A stretch of 64,000 nt of DNA from the NCBI GenBank assembly GCA_965227255.1, contig CBDDFS010000002.1, positions 558,001 through 622,000 on the forward strand, given 5' to 3'. The notes beneath the pieces are model-generated. The model was not told the DNA's origin, did not search any database, and saw only the letters and a program-made list of their open reading frames with translations. Below, piece by piece: positions 26,139 through 35,188 of this stretch. The translations under genes and the position numbers were made by a program. Each line of letters begins with the position of its first letter. Within the stretch, counting starts at the first letter, position 1. Origin of the DNA: CBDDFS01 sp965227255 (GTDB lineage: Bacteria; Bacteroidota; Bacteroidia; Flavobacteriales_E; Vicingaceae).

Positions 26139-26663
26139 ATGGCAATTCAAAGACCCTTTAACTTCCAAAAATGGATTGATGAACATCGTCATTTATTGAA
26201 ACCTCCTGTGGGAAATAAACAGGTTTATGAAGATGCGGAATTCATTGTTATGGTTGTTGGCGGTCCTAACGCAAGGAAAGACTATCACTGGGAAGAAGGT
26301 GAGGAGTTCTTCTATCAGCTTGAAGGAGACATTACTGTCAAAATTCAGGAAGATGGCAAGGCAGTTGAAGTGCCAATCAGAGAAGGAGAAATTTTTCTCT
26401 TGCCGGCCCGTGTCCCACATTCTCCCATTAGGCCTGAGAACACAGTTGGATTGGTCATAGAGCGAAAAAGAAGTTCAGAAGAAAAAGACGGTTTGTTATG
26501 GTTCTGCGATAATTGCAATAACAAATTATATGAAGAATACTTCCCGCTGAATAGCATTGAGCAGGACTTCCTTCCGGTTTTCAGGAAATTTTATGCTTCA
26601 GAAGATCTGAGAACATGCAGTGAATGTGGCACTGTTATGGAACAGGATCCCAGGTTTGTATAG
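26139..26663 (+). CDS. nbaC: 3-hydroxyanthranilate 3,4-dioxygenase
   Basis: A 174-residue cupin dioxygenase that opens the ring of 3-hydroxyanthranilate in the kynurenine route to quinolinate and NAD. The Fe(II) ligands are His50, Glu56 and His94 (YHWEEGEEFF and RVPHSP), with the family's spacing. A second metal site, rubredoxin-like, is made by Cys123/Cys126 (WFCDNC) and Cys160/Cys163 (RTCSEC), as in the bacterial enzyme. The gene starts 2 bases after the stop of the giant protease, so it is co-transcribed with a functionally unrelated gene; no other kynurenine-pathway gene lies in the window. Confidence 0.93.
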   Translation: MAIQRPFNFQKWIDEHRHLLKPPVGNKQVYEDAEFIVMVVGGPNARKDYHWEEGEEFFYQLEGDITVKIQEDGKAVEVPIREGEIFLLPARVPHSPIRPENTVGLVIERKRSSEEKDGLLWFCDNCNNKLYEEYFPLNSIEQDFLPVFRKFYASEDLRTCSECGTVMEQDPRFV

Positions 26664-26748
26664 TCAACGGACCAACTGTATAGGCATTGCCTATGTACGT
26701 TAGGAAGGATTTATTCAAGTAAATTAATACCTGAAAGAACGATTTTTG

Positions 26749-26771
26749 AGGACTTTTTTGCCAAAAAACCT
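26749..26771. terminator. weak hairpin in the 194-base gap after nbaC
   Basis: AGG-ac-TTTTTT pairs with AAAAAA-CCT around GCC. It is AT-rich and has no U run behind it, so a terminator role is only possible. A 15-base palindrome (ATAGGCA-T-TGCCTAT, about 26681-26695) is also in this gap, but is unlikely to form a loop. Confidence 0.25.
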
Positions 26772-26857
26772 AGCAAAGAGCCATTGAAAGCGATGATATG
26801 CAATTGAATTAGGCAACGAATATTTCTTAAATTCGTCTTAAGGAAAACCGCATCGCC

Positions 26858-29032
26858 ATGTCTCAAAGAAAATTTTTTATCACCCTGGTCACCCTAGTGA
26901 CCCTGTCATTTTTTATTCCAAACCATGCCAGCGCGACACACTCCGCTAACATGGAAATGTTTTATCGTCATACAACAGATAGCTCTTATGAGTTTACATT
27001 GATTTTTTACAGGAATTGTGTTGGTTTTACGGCAGGAGCACCTTTCCAGGTATCCATCAGTGCAGCTGCTCAGTCAAAAGGCCTGACCTCTTCAATTCAA
27101 TGCAGCAGATTACCTGTAACCGGCTCAGGTGTGCCGCCTCTTCAACCGCCAAATTTGTACAATTGTCTGGATACAGCCTTATGTGCTGAGGAGTATGTTT
27201 ACAGAGGCACTTGGACTTCTCCTGGTAGAGCGACGGATTGGATTTTCAGTTACCAATTATGCTGTTTGCCCAGTACTCAGGCACCGGCAAATGTTCAGAA
27301 CGGAACTTTATATGTAGAAGCCGGACTAGATAATCTGACCTTTCCAGATTCTGACCATAAAAACCTTTCTCCGATATTTCATAATCGTAGACCAAACCAT
27401 CCGGGAAGGACGACTGACACCATTAATAATCCACCAATTATTTCCGTTTGTCAGAGTAGAAATGTGCTGATAAACGAGACTGTTACAGAATACGATGGAG
27501 ACTCAGTTGCGTATGAATTTTTTCACCCTCAAACCAATGGAGGAACAAACACGACTTATATTAATGGATATTCATTCTCGAGTCCAATTCCTAGCCAAAG
27601 TGGACCGGTTGTAATCGATTCAATAACAGGAAGGTTTAGCTTTATCCCCGGAGTTCCAATAGCTTCGGGAATATATTTCCTCGGAGTAAAGGCCACTGAA
27701 TACAGGAATGACACAGTTGTTTCCGGTGGAAGTTTTGTGGTCATTAAAAAACCAATAGGATTCGTCAAGAGAAATCTATGGGTAATAATCGAAGATAGCG
27801 CAAATTGCAATGACGGAAATATGGAATTCATTAACGAGAGCACAGGCAACCCGATCGACAGTCTTGTTTTGGAATGTCCGTTTGATTCAGTTGACGTGAA
27901 ATTGTCAGATTTTTTCTGGTGTAACTCGGTAGATACCAATGCCTCTTTTGTACAAATCCGGCATATTGCGAGTGGTGTCAATCTTCCATTGAAAAGTGCC
28001 AAATCTCTTGATTGTGATGCAGATCTATTGTCGAAGAGAATTAGAATTTATCTCGATACTAATATTCAGGCAGACACCTTCGAATTGGTTTTCAAAAGAG
28101 GAACGGATGGAAATACCATTCTTTCTGAATGCTTTCTTGAAATGCCTGCATATCAGGACACATTAACCCTGATTTTTCAAGATCAGCCAACCGGAGCTTT
28201 TACCGGTGATTACATTTTTGGCCAAGGAAAATGGGCAAATGATGAAGTATGTGGTGATACTACATTCACCTTATACATGACTCACGAATTCACCTGCAAC
28301 TCGGTGTCGGTAGATGCTTCTGATCTGGAGATAATTGATCCATTTGGTGTGGGTCATGTGATTACTGATTGGAATGTAAATTGTTCTAATGGAAGGGCAG
28401 ATTCAATCCAATTGACGGTATCTCCGGGCCTTTTACCGGGCACTTCCAAAGTAAGACTCGTTAGAGGGTCGGATAGCAATTCTCTTTTAAATGTATGCGG
28501 AGAGGAATGGCCTGCGGATTCAATGTATATTGTCGTTGATGAAATCAAACCAGATATTGGTTTGGACACCGTAGTATGTGAAGAGGACAGCAATTGGAGT
28601 TTCTATATAAGTGCCGGCGCATATTACGCTTATTCATGGTCGACTGGTGAAACAACACCGAACATTCTGATTACAGATACCGGAACCTATTCGGTGGTAG
28701 TGTTTAATGAATTCTTCTGTCCTGGAGCAGACACTATGGTTGTAACAAGCAAAAAATGTTACTCCGGAATAAATGATCAAAGTTCAATTGAGAACTTCGA
28801 CGTTTATCCTAATCCAGGAAATGGTCTATTCGTAGTTAGAGCATCCGGCCTGAGTGGACAGGAAGTTGCTGAAGTGTATAATTCATCGGGAAAACTCGTC
28901 CGATCGATAGACGACATTGAAAAAGATGGATTTACATTTGACCTGAGGAAAGAATCAGGTGGACTATATTTCTTGAAAATAGTGCTTGAAGGAGAAGTAT
29001 TATTTAGTGAGCAGATCGTGCTGACAAAATAA
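26858..29032 (+). CDS. paralogous T9SS surface protein, long type (copy 1)
   Basis: A 724-residue exported protein, the first of four tandem paralogues. Signal peptide 1-26 (ending NHASA); an N-terminal beta domain that begins THSANMEMFYRHTTDSSYEF, the ATH-x(6)-Y-R-x(8)-Y-E pattern common at the head of gliding-associated secreted proteins; the shared core NHRRPNHPGRTTDT, EYDGDSVAYEF, GPVVIDSITGRFSF, TEYRNDTVVSGG and KPIGFVKRNLWVIIEDS; then two cysteine-containing modules ending KRGTDGNTILSEC and RGSDSNSLLNVCG (long type only); an Ig/PKD-like domain (IGLDTVVCEED ... STGETTPN); and a T9SS type A domain (DVYPNPGNGLFVV ... SEQIVLTK). No catalytic motif is visible; an adhesin role is inference. 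Confidence 0.85.
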   Translation: MSQRKFFITLVTLVTLSFFIPNHASATHSANMEMFYRHTTDSSYEFTLIFYRNCVGFTAGAPFQVSISAAAQSKGLTSSIQCSRLPVTGSGVPPLQPPNLYNCLDTALCAEEYVYRGTWTSPGRATDWIFSYQLCCLPSTQAPANVQNGTLYVEAGLDNLTFPDSDHKNLSPIFHNRRPNHPGRTTDTINNPPIISVCQSRNVLINETVTEYDGDSVAYEFFHPQTNGGTNTTYINGYSFSSPIPSQSGPVVIDSITGRFSFIPGVPIASGIYFLGVKATEYRNDTVVSGGSFVVIKKPIGFVKRNLWVIIEDSANCNDGNMEFINESTGNPIDSLVLECPFDSVDVKLSDFFWCNSVDTNASFVQIRHIASGVNLPLKSAKSLDCDADLLSKRIRIYLDTNIQADTFELVFKRGTDGNTILSECFLEMPAYQDTLTLIFQDQPTGAFTGDYIFGQGKWANDEVCGDTTFTLYMTHEFTCNSVSVDASDLEIIDPFGVGHVITDWNVNCSNGRADSIQLTVSPGLLPGTSKVRLVRGSDSNSLLNVCGEEWPADSMYIVVDEIKPDIGLDTVVCEEDSNWSFYISAGAYYAYSWSTGETTPNILITDTGTYSVVVFNEFFCPGADTMVVTSKKCYSGINDQSSIENFDVYPNPGNGLFVVRASGLSGQEVAEVYNSSGKLVRSIDDIEKDGFTFDLRKESGGLYFLKIVLEGEVLFSEQIVLTK

Positions 29033-29049
29033 CTTTTCGCGCATATGAC

Positions 29050-29069
29050 AAAACATGCAACCATGTTTT
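29050..29069. terminator. hairpin between copies 1 and 2 of the paralogue array
   Basis: Perfect 8-base arms AAAACATG and CATGTTTT around CAAC, 17 bases after the stop of copy 1. The last four bases of the arm are T. It overlaps a TGCAACC motif (29056-29062) that, together with CATATGAC (29042-29049), recurs between copies 3 and 4. Confidence 0.45.
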
Positions 29070-29100
29070 CACTTATTTCGTCTTCAGTGAAATCCATGGT

Positions 29101-30972
29101 ATGCGCAGGCTCTTTGCTATTGTTTTTTTTCTAGTCACTTTTTCGGGTCATGCTGTGGCCACGCACATCTATTCAGTTGAATTGAGCTATCGACATGTGT
29201 CTGACAGCACATATGAAATAACTGCTCAAATGCTGTTTTACTGTCCATTCTGCTCCGGACCACCGGCTAACATTACGATAAAAGCGCAGAGCGACAGCTT
29301 TGGCATAACGAATACCTTAATATTCAATAGGTTACCATATTCCACCTCCATTCCCATCACTGAAAATTGGGAGAGTCAATGCGATATGAGTCCACAATAT
29401 TATATTGAAGAGTATTACTATAGAGGCAATTGGACATCTCCGAAAAAGGCACGTGACTGGGAATTTTATTACGAGGTGTGTTGCACTCATCAGATGGATA
29501 ACCGCAACGCAGCAGCAATTCGGTACAAGGCTGGACTGAATAATTTTGACTTTCCTGATACAATTCATAAAAACATATCACCCCTTTTTCATACAAGGCG
29601 CCCAAATGTCCCAGGATATACTCATGATACTGTGATAAATCCTGCTATTGCTTCTTTATGTGCCGGAATGCAGAAACCTTCTATTAATGCTGCTCGTGAA
29701 TACCAGGGTGATTCGGTTTCCTATGCATTTGTAACTCCGGATAATTCATTTGGTAATCCGGTCGCCTACCGAAATTCTTATAGTTTGAGCGATCCATTTC
29801 CGCAGATCGCGGGGCCGATCACTGTTAATCCCTTGACAGGTTCCATTTCATTTCTACCGGATAATCCAGATTCAACAGGTTATTATGGACTTACGATCCG
29901 GGCAACCGAATGGCGAAATGACACGATTTTCAGCGGCTCTTCATATTCTGTTGTTCCAAGACAAATAGGTTTTGCCGAACGAAATCTTTTTATTCATGTG
30001 AATGACTCCTCTGACTGTTATCAAGATACGGTAAAGATTAAAGATCGATTTATTTCCAAAAAAAGTTCCGATAGCACTTTGACAGTGAGTTTTGCCAAAG
30101 AGAATTTCTTTTCAAATGGCACTTACATTGCCAGAATAAGAACGAACACAATTAGTACCGATGGGTCGGAATTCAGGATCGTTGATTCATGCAATTACGT
30201 TGCTCCTTACGACACGACGGTGAAATTTATTCCTGTTAAATCAGTTTCATGGCAGGAGCAAGGTGGTTTTACGCCTGAATTAAAATTGAAAATAGATGGA
30301 GAGTTTGGATGCTGTGATGACTACCATATAGTTTTGAAGCGAGGTACTGATCTGGATGTATTACAGACAGAATGCGGAGTATGGCTTCAGGAAGATGAAG
30401 CAGGCAAGATACATATTCTAGATACGGCATATACAGATCTCGGACCAGATAAATCTTATTGCAAAGGAGCTGTATTTACCAGAATGCTTGATGCGGGTTT
30501 CGGACTGATTTACAGCTATAGATGGAGTACTGGAGATTCAACTCAGACCATTCAGGTAAATACTCCTGGTACATATTCTGTCGAGGTTATGAGCGAATTT
30601 TGTTCGGCGAGTGATACAATGAGAATATTGAATCGAAATTGCGATACAACTACTTCTGCCGGTGGACCTTCAAATACATCTTCAAGCACTGAAAAAGATA
30701 GCCTCGGAACTTCTGTAGCTGTTCACAACTTTAAGCAAGCATTAGTTAAAATTTATCCTAATCCGAGCAATGGATTATTCAATGTTGAATCGACCGGAAT
30801 AGTCTTTACCCGATTTGATATATATTCAAGTCAGGGGCAGGTCGTAAAGAGTTTACAATCCACCGGCGGAATAACAAGTATTGATCTATCTGGTTTTGAA
30901 ACCGGAATGTATTTATTGCGATTATTTACGGAAGAGAATCATGTATCGACTTTCAATTTAATTGTAAACTAG
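29101..30972 (+). CDS. paralogous T9SS surface protein, short type (copy 2)
   Basis: A 623-residue exported protein homologous to its neighbours. Signal peptide ends HAVA; the head is THIYSVELSYRHVSDSTYEI, then TRRPNVPGYTHDT, EYQGDSVSYAF, TEWRNDT and RQIGFAERNLF. In place of the two modules of the long type it has one (NTISTDGSEFRIVDS ... KRGTDLDVLQTECG), shared closely with copy 4. An Ig/PKD-like domain (LGPDKSYCKGA ... STGDSTQT), a Ser/Thr-rich linker (TTTSAGGPSNTSSSTEKD) and a T9SS type A domain (KIYPNPSNGLFNVE ... TFNLIVN) follow. Surface location by T9SS is expected. Confidence 0.85.
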   Translation: MRRLFAIVFFLVTFSGHAVATHIYSVELSYRHVSDSTYEITAQMLFYCPFCSGPPANITIKAQSDSFGITNTLIFNRLPYSTSIPITENWESQCDMSPQYYIEEYYYRGNWTSPKKARDWEFYYEVCCTHQMDNRNAAAIRYKAGLNNFDFPDTIHKNISPLFHTRRPNVPGYTHDTVINPAIASLCAGMQKPSINAAREYQGDSVSYAFVTPDNSFGNPVAYRNSYSLSDPFPQIAGPITVNPLTGSISFLPDNPDSTGYYGLTIRATEWRNDTIFSGSSYSVVPRQIGFAERNLFIHVNDSSDCYQDTVKIKDRFISKKSSDSTLTVSFAKENFFSNGTYIARIRTNTISTDGSEFRIVDSCNYVAPYDTTVKFIPVKSVSWQEQGGFTPELKLKIDGEFGCCDDYHIVLKRGTDLDVLQTECGVWLQEDEAGKIHILDTAYTDLGPDKSYCKGAVFTRMLDAGFGLIYSYRWSTGDSTQTIQVNTPGTYSVEVMSEFCSASDTMRILNRNCDTTTSAGGPSNTSSSTEKDSLGTSVAVHNFKQALVKIYPNPSNGLFNVESTGIVFTRFDIYSSQGQVVKSLQSTGGITSIDLSGFETGMYLLRLFTEENHVSTFNLIVN

Positions 30973-30995
30973 TAGGAACTGAGTAGCTGAAAATT

Positions 30996-33191
30996 ATGAA
31001 AAGACTTATTATCAGGCACTTATTTTTATGCTGTTTTCTGGTACTTCCTTTCATTTCAAAGGGAACTCATGTTAGATATGCTGAAATGTACTATCAGTGG
31101 GTTTCAAGTTCAAACTCTGATAGCACTTATGAGATAACATTGATGTTGTATCTGAATTGTGATGGAACAACAGTGAGTCCACCCAGTTCATATTCAATTG
31201 ATATAAAATCATCTTCAAGAAACTATTCCTCTACACTTTCATTGACTAAACTTCCGCACACTGGTACCGGTATTCCTGATGTCAATTTAAATTATAGGGA
31301 TTGTTCTTCAAATGGGACCGGGCCGTGCATTCATGAATATGTATACCGCGCTTTATGGACGTCTCCAGGCAAAGCAAATGACTGGATATTCTCCACAAGA
31401 TTGACTTCCAATTGGCTGAATGCAACATTTACCAATGTGACTTCCAGCACCAGTGTTTATGTCGATTGTGGATTGAATAACCTGGATTTTCCGGATTCTT
31501 TGAACCGGAATTCTTCTCCAATTTTTCATAATCAAAGACCAAATCGTCCCGGTTTTTTAACAGACACATTGTTTAATCCACCTTTCTATCTTATTTGTGA
31601 GTGCAGGGATATTGTACTTGATCAAACAGTCAGAGAATACGACGGTGATTCCCTCGATTACAGGCTGGTATATCCCAGGAGTTGGCATGGAAGCAACAAG
31701 TCAGGAATCAATGGTTTCGATGTTCCCACTTATCCATTCCCCCTGAAAAATGGTCCTGCAAGGAAATTGGACTCAATTACAGGAGAAATGAGATTTGTAT
31801 CAGGGCAAACGGTTGGAACAGGGAAATTTGAAAATTGCGTTCGGGTAACTGAATATCGAAATGATACCGTGATTACTGGAGGAATTCCAGTTGTCACAAA
31901 AAAAATGATTGGGTTTAACACAAGAAATTTCTATGTCGAGGTGGTTGATAGTGCAAGTTGCGTTGATAGTGATTATTTTATCATTGACAGTCTTGGACAG
32001 GAAATCACCGACTCTCTTTATCTTTCATGTGGTGAAGATAAGGTTACAATAGGTCTCAATTCTGACATTCAGTGCAGTACATTGGATACCAACGGAAGTG
32101 AATTTCTCCTTGTTAATGGACAGGACACTATTGGAACAACGAGAGTCAATGGGCGTGAGTGTGGATCATCCTGGAAGACTTCTTTACTTGATGTAACATT
32201 TGACTCAATTCTTTTGCCAGGCGAATACAAAATGTTCTTTAGGAAAGGACCCGATACAAACACTTTTGTTACGGAGTGTGGCTTGATGCCTGATCAATTT
32301 GCAGATTCCTTGAAAATCGTCATAGGAAATTCACCTGGACTGGGGTATGTTCAGGGTCAACTGTCTTCACCAAAAAATGACACCATACACCTCAATTGTG
32401 GCAAGAAGGATTTCGTTATTCGATTTTCCGAGCTGGCAAGGTGCAATTCAGTTGCGCTTGATGGATCAGACTTTGAATTTAGAAAGATTATGCCCGGGAT
32501 TCCGGTTAACAAAGTAGTGAAATCTGTAGAAGTTTTTTGTGACTATAACGGTGGCTTTACCAACAGGGTGAAACTTAATCTGGATCAACAACTATACTTT
32601 GGCACTTATCGTCTCAGTGTTAAGCGTGGAAGCGACGGAAATCGATTTGTTGGTCAATGCGCTGATGAATGGGCGTCTTCTACATTGATAATTGTTGTCG
32701 ATGGTTTCGGAATTGATCTTGGAAATGACTTCGCCTATTGTAAAAGGGATGGTCTTGACACCACTTTAAGAGCACCATTATTCTTTTCTGAATACACTTG
32801 GAATGATGGGTCAAAAAGCAACAGGCTGACTGTTGACAGCGCCGGTAAATATTGGGTTGAAGTTGAGAATATTCACGGATGTATTCAGAGCGATACAATC
32901 AATATTGAAGAAAGAATATGTACGGGCATAGAGGAGTATAGCACGGAGACCTATTCAGTTTTCCCCAATCCTGGAACCGGAATATTCAATGTTGAATTGT
33001 CAAAGGACAACACAATTCAAAAGATAGATGTATACAATGTGCTAGGTGAAAAAATTCTTGAGTCTTCAACTACGACTAATGTGCACAGAGATACAATTGA
33101 TCTAAGTGATTTTCCGGAAGGGGTCTATATATTCAGAATTATCCCCGGATCAGGTGAAGACATTCTGATTCGAGTCATTAAGAAAAACTAA
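30996..33191 (+). CDS. paralogous T9SS surface protein, long type (copy 3)
   Basis: A 731-residue exported protein, most like copy 1. Signal peptide ends FISKG; the head is THVRYAEMYYQWVSSSNSDS; the core has NQRPNRPGFLTDT, EYDGDSLDYRL, TEYRNDTVITGG and KKMIGFNTRNFYVEVVDSASC. As in copy 1 there are two cysteine-rich modules (CSTLDTNGSEF ... RKGPDTNTFVTECG and CNSVALDGSDFEF ... KRGSDGNRFVGQC). Then come an Ig/PKD-like domain (LGNDFAYCKRDGLD) and a T9SS type A domain (SVFPNPGTGIFNVE). It starts 23 bases after copy 2. Confidence 0.85.
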   Translation: MKRLIIRHLFLCCFLVLPFISKGTHVRYAEMYYQWVSSSNSDSTYEITLMLYLNCDGTTVSPPSSYSIDIKSSSRNYSSTLSLTKLPHTGTGIPDVNLNYRDCSSNGTGPCIHEYVYRALWTSPGKANDWIFSTRLTSNWLNATFTNVTSSTSVYVDCGLNNLDFPDSLNRNSSPIFHNQRPNRPGFLTDTLFNPPFYLICECRDIVLDQTVREYDGDSLDYRLVYPRSWHGSNKSGINGFDVPTYPFPLKNGPARKLDSITGEMRFVSGQTVGTGKFENCVRVTEYRNDTVITGGIPVVTKKMIGFNTRNFYVEVVDSASCVDSDYFIIDSLGQEITDSLYLSCGEDKVTIGLNSDIQCSTLDTNGSEFLLVNGQDTIGTTRVNGRECGSSWKTSLLDVTFDSILLPGEYKMFFRKGPDTNTFVTECGLMPDQFADSLKIVIGNSPGLGYVQGQLSSPKNDTIHLNCGKKDFVIRFSELARCNSVALDGSDFEFRKIMPGIPVNKVVKSVEVFCDYNGGFTNRVKLNLDQQLYFGTYRLSVKRGSDGNRFVGQCADEWASSTLIIVVDGFGIDLGNDFAYCKRDGLDTTLRAPLFFSEYTWNDGSKSNRLTVDSAGKYWVEVENIHGCIQSDTINIEERICTGIEEYSTETYSVFPNPGTGIFNVELSKDNTIQKIDVYNVLGEKILESSTTTNVHRDTIDLSDFPEGVYIFRIIPGSGEDILIRVIKKN

Positions 33192-33197
33192 CATATG

Positions 33198-33215
33198 ACG
33201 AATATAACCATTCGT
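33198..33215. terminator. hairpin between copies 3 and 4 of the paralogue array
   Basis: ACGAAT and ATTCGT, 6-base arms with a 6-base loop, 6 bases after the copy 3 stop. The same gap carries CATATGAC (33192-33199) and TGCAACC (33215-33221), as in the copy 1/2 gap. No U run follows, so termination is uncertain. Confidence 0.35.
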
Positions 33216-33259
33216 GCAACCTTTTATACGGAATACCTCGTCTAGTATGAAACTCAATC

Positions 33260-35188
33260 ATGATGGTATTCGTAAAAAAGGCACTTTGCACGAAACTCAT
33301 ATTGTTCTCGCTTTTAGTTATTCATTTGGATGTCAAAGCAACGCACCTGCTTGGAACTGAAATCTCTTATCGTCATGTGTCTGACAGTACATATGAATTC
33401 ACTCTTAAAGTTTACTTGAATGATTGTATTTGCGCACTTCCGGTATATCAGCACTACATATATGCCAGTTCGAATTCGCTTTCTGTAAACCAAACTCAAA
33501 TCACGCTCTACCGCGTTCCGTGGAATTATAACTGCGGACCATATCCTGATAATATTTTCAATTGTTCTCAATCTACTTTGTTTTGTCCAAGAGAAGATGT
33601 TTTCAGAGGAACATTTACGCTGCCGGGGAAAGCAGATGACTGGGTATTTAATCTTGCCTGGTGCTGTAGATATTTCAATTCGTTGTCTGGCATTGAAAAC
33701 CTGTCATACGGTTATCAGTGGATGGAAGTTGGCCTGAATAATCTCGATTTCCCGGACATGACCGCGAAGAACATATCCCCTCTTTGGCATGATAATTATC
33801 CCAATATTCCGGGTTTTTCAGATGATACCCTCGTCAACTATCCAATAAAAGCTATATGTGCGGGAAAAGATAATGTAATTGATCAGGGAGCAAAGGAATA
33901 CCAAGGTGATTCTCTTGTGTACTCGTTTTACCATCCTCAAGGAATTAATGGAGATACGATTCCTTATCAATCGCCTTATTCTTTCTCTAATCCTATGGCA
34001 ACAATGAATGGCCCCCTGACTATAAATCCACATACTGGGGTGATCAATATAGTTCCCGGAAATACAGGGGGAAGTGGATTGTTTTCAATAGGAATTCAAG
34101 CAACAGAATACAGAAATGATACGGTTCTAACCAATGGCATGTACAAAATCGTGCCAAAACAAATCGGATACGTAAGAAGGGAAATGCTCATCATTGTTAA
34201 CGATACGAATAACTGTCGACAAGATAGTATTCACCCACAAGCAATCGTCCTGGATTCACTACCAATCGATAATAAAATTGCAGTTCGATTTAAAAGTAAC
34301 GATACTACCGTCTATAACAATTTCAGTCTGGGTGCATATTCTCGAGTAAGATGTAATACGATCAGCTCTGATGGAACGGAATTCCGGGTACTGGATTCTT
34401 CTGGTTACGTTGCTCCATTTGACACGACAGTCCGAAATATTGCTGTTCTCGGAATTGAATATGACTGTAATGGCGGTTATACAGATGAAATCATACTGGA
34501 ATTGGCAGAGCCCCTGACTTGCGGAGATTATCACTTAATACTCAAGACAGGCACCGACCTCGATGTGCTCCAATCGGAATGCGGATTCTGGGAACCTGAA
34601 TTTTCATCGGCTCCGATAATTACCATTGATAGTGTTCCGGATCTAGATCTGGGACCGGATACATCAGTATGTAAATGGACACAGTTTACGATAGAATTCG
34701 ATGCGGGAGAAGGTTATTCTTCTTATTTCTGGGATACCTGGGATACGACGCAAGTTATTGAAGTAAGTTTTGCAAGGGATTATGTCGTTGAGGTTGAGGA
34801 TAGATTTGGATGTAAGCAAAAAGACACCATTTCAATTAAGGAATATTTATGTGGTCAGTCAAATTATACAGGAAATGCTCCTTCGCAAACTTTTGATCCA
34901 ATAATGACTACGTCAATTTCTGAGGTGGATCCAGAAAATCTTTCATTGTCTGTTTTTCCCAATCCTGCTTCTTCATTTGTAAACATACAGTTTGAGGGTA
35001 GAGAGGGCCAGGCTCGAATGATCTTATTTGATTCAAAAGGAAATAAAATTCTGGAAAAACCTCTTGGTAATGAGGTAAATGGATTGAAACTTGATGTCAG
35101 TGCTATGTCAGAAGGAGTCTATTTCTTCAAGATCGAAGATCGAAATGGTGTAGTAGCTTCTGAAAGATTTTTGGTGCGGAGGAATTAA
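33260..35188 (+). CDS. paralogous T9SS surface protein, short type (copy 4)
   Basis: A 642-residue exported protein, most like copy 2. Signal peptide ends DVKA; the head is THLLGTEISYRHVSDSTYEF; the core has NYPNIPGFSDDT, EYQGDSLVYSF, GPLTINPHTGVINIV, TEYRNDTVLTNG and KQIGYVRREML. A single module (NTISSDGTEFRVLDS ... KTGTDLDVLQSECG) is shared with copy 2. An Ig/PKD-like domain (LGPDTSVCKWTQ) and a T9SS type A domain (SVFPNPASSFVNIQ ... ERFLVRRN) end the protein. ATGs at 33260 and 33263 are equally good starts. The stop codon interlocks with that of the purF-like gene (TTAA, 35185-35188). Confidence 0.85.
   Translation: MMVFVKKALCTKLILFSLLVIHLDVKATHLLGTEISYRHVSDSTYEFTLKVYLNDCICALPVYQHYIYASSNSLSVNQTQITLYRVPWNYNCGPYPDNIFNCSQSTLFCPREDVFRGTFTLPGKADDWVFNLAWCCRYFNSLSGIENLSYGYQWMEVGLNNLDFPDMTAKNISPLWHDNYPNIPGFSDDTLVNYPIKAICAGKDNVIDQGAKEYQGDSLVYSFYHPQGINGDTIPYQSPYSFSNPMATMNGPLTINPHTGVINIVPGNTGGSGLFSIGIQATEYRNDTVLTNGMYKIVPKQIGYVRREMLIIVNDTNNCRQDSIHPQAIVLDSLPIDNKIAVRFKSNDTTVYNNFSLGAYSRVRCNTISSDGTEFRVLDSSGYVAPFDTTVRNIAVLGIEYDCNGGYTDEIILELAEPLTCGDYHLILKTGTDLDVLQSECGFWEPEFSSAPIITIDSVPDLDLGPDTSVCKWTQFTIEFDAGEGYSSYFWDTWDTTQVIEVSFARDYVVEVEDRFGCKQKDTISIKEYLCGQSNYTGNAPSQTFDPIMTTSISEVDPENLSLSVFPNPASSFVNIQFEGREGQARMILFDSKGNKILEKPLGNEVNGLKLDVSAMSEGVYFFKIEDRNGVVASERFLVRRN

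Noticed and set aside
26681..26695. ATAGGCATTGCCTAT as a terminator
   Set aside because: It has a one-base centre and no U run, so no useful hairpin forms; probably a chance palindrome or protein site.
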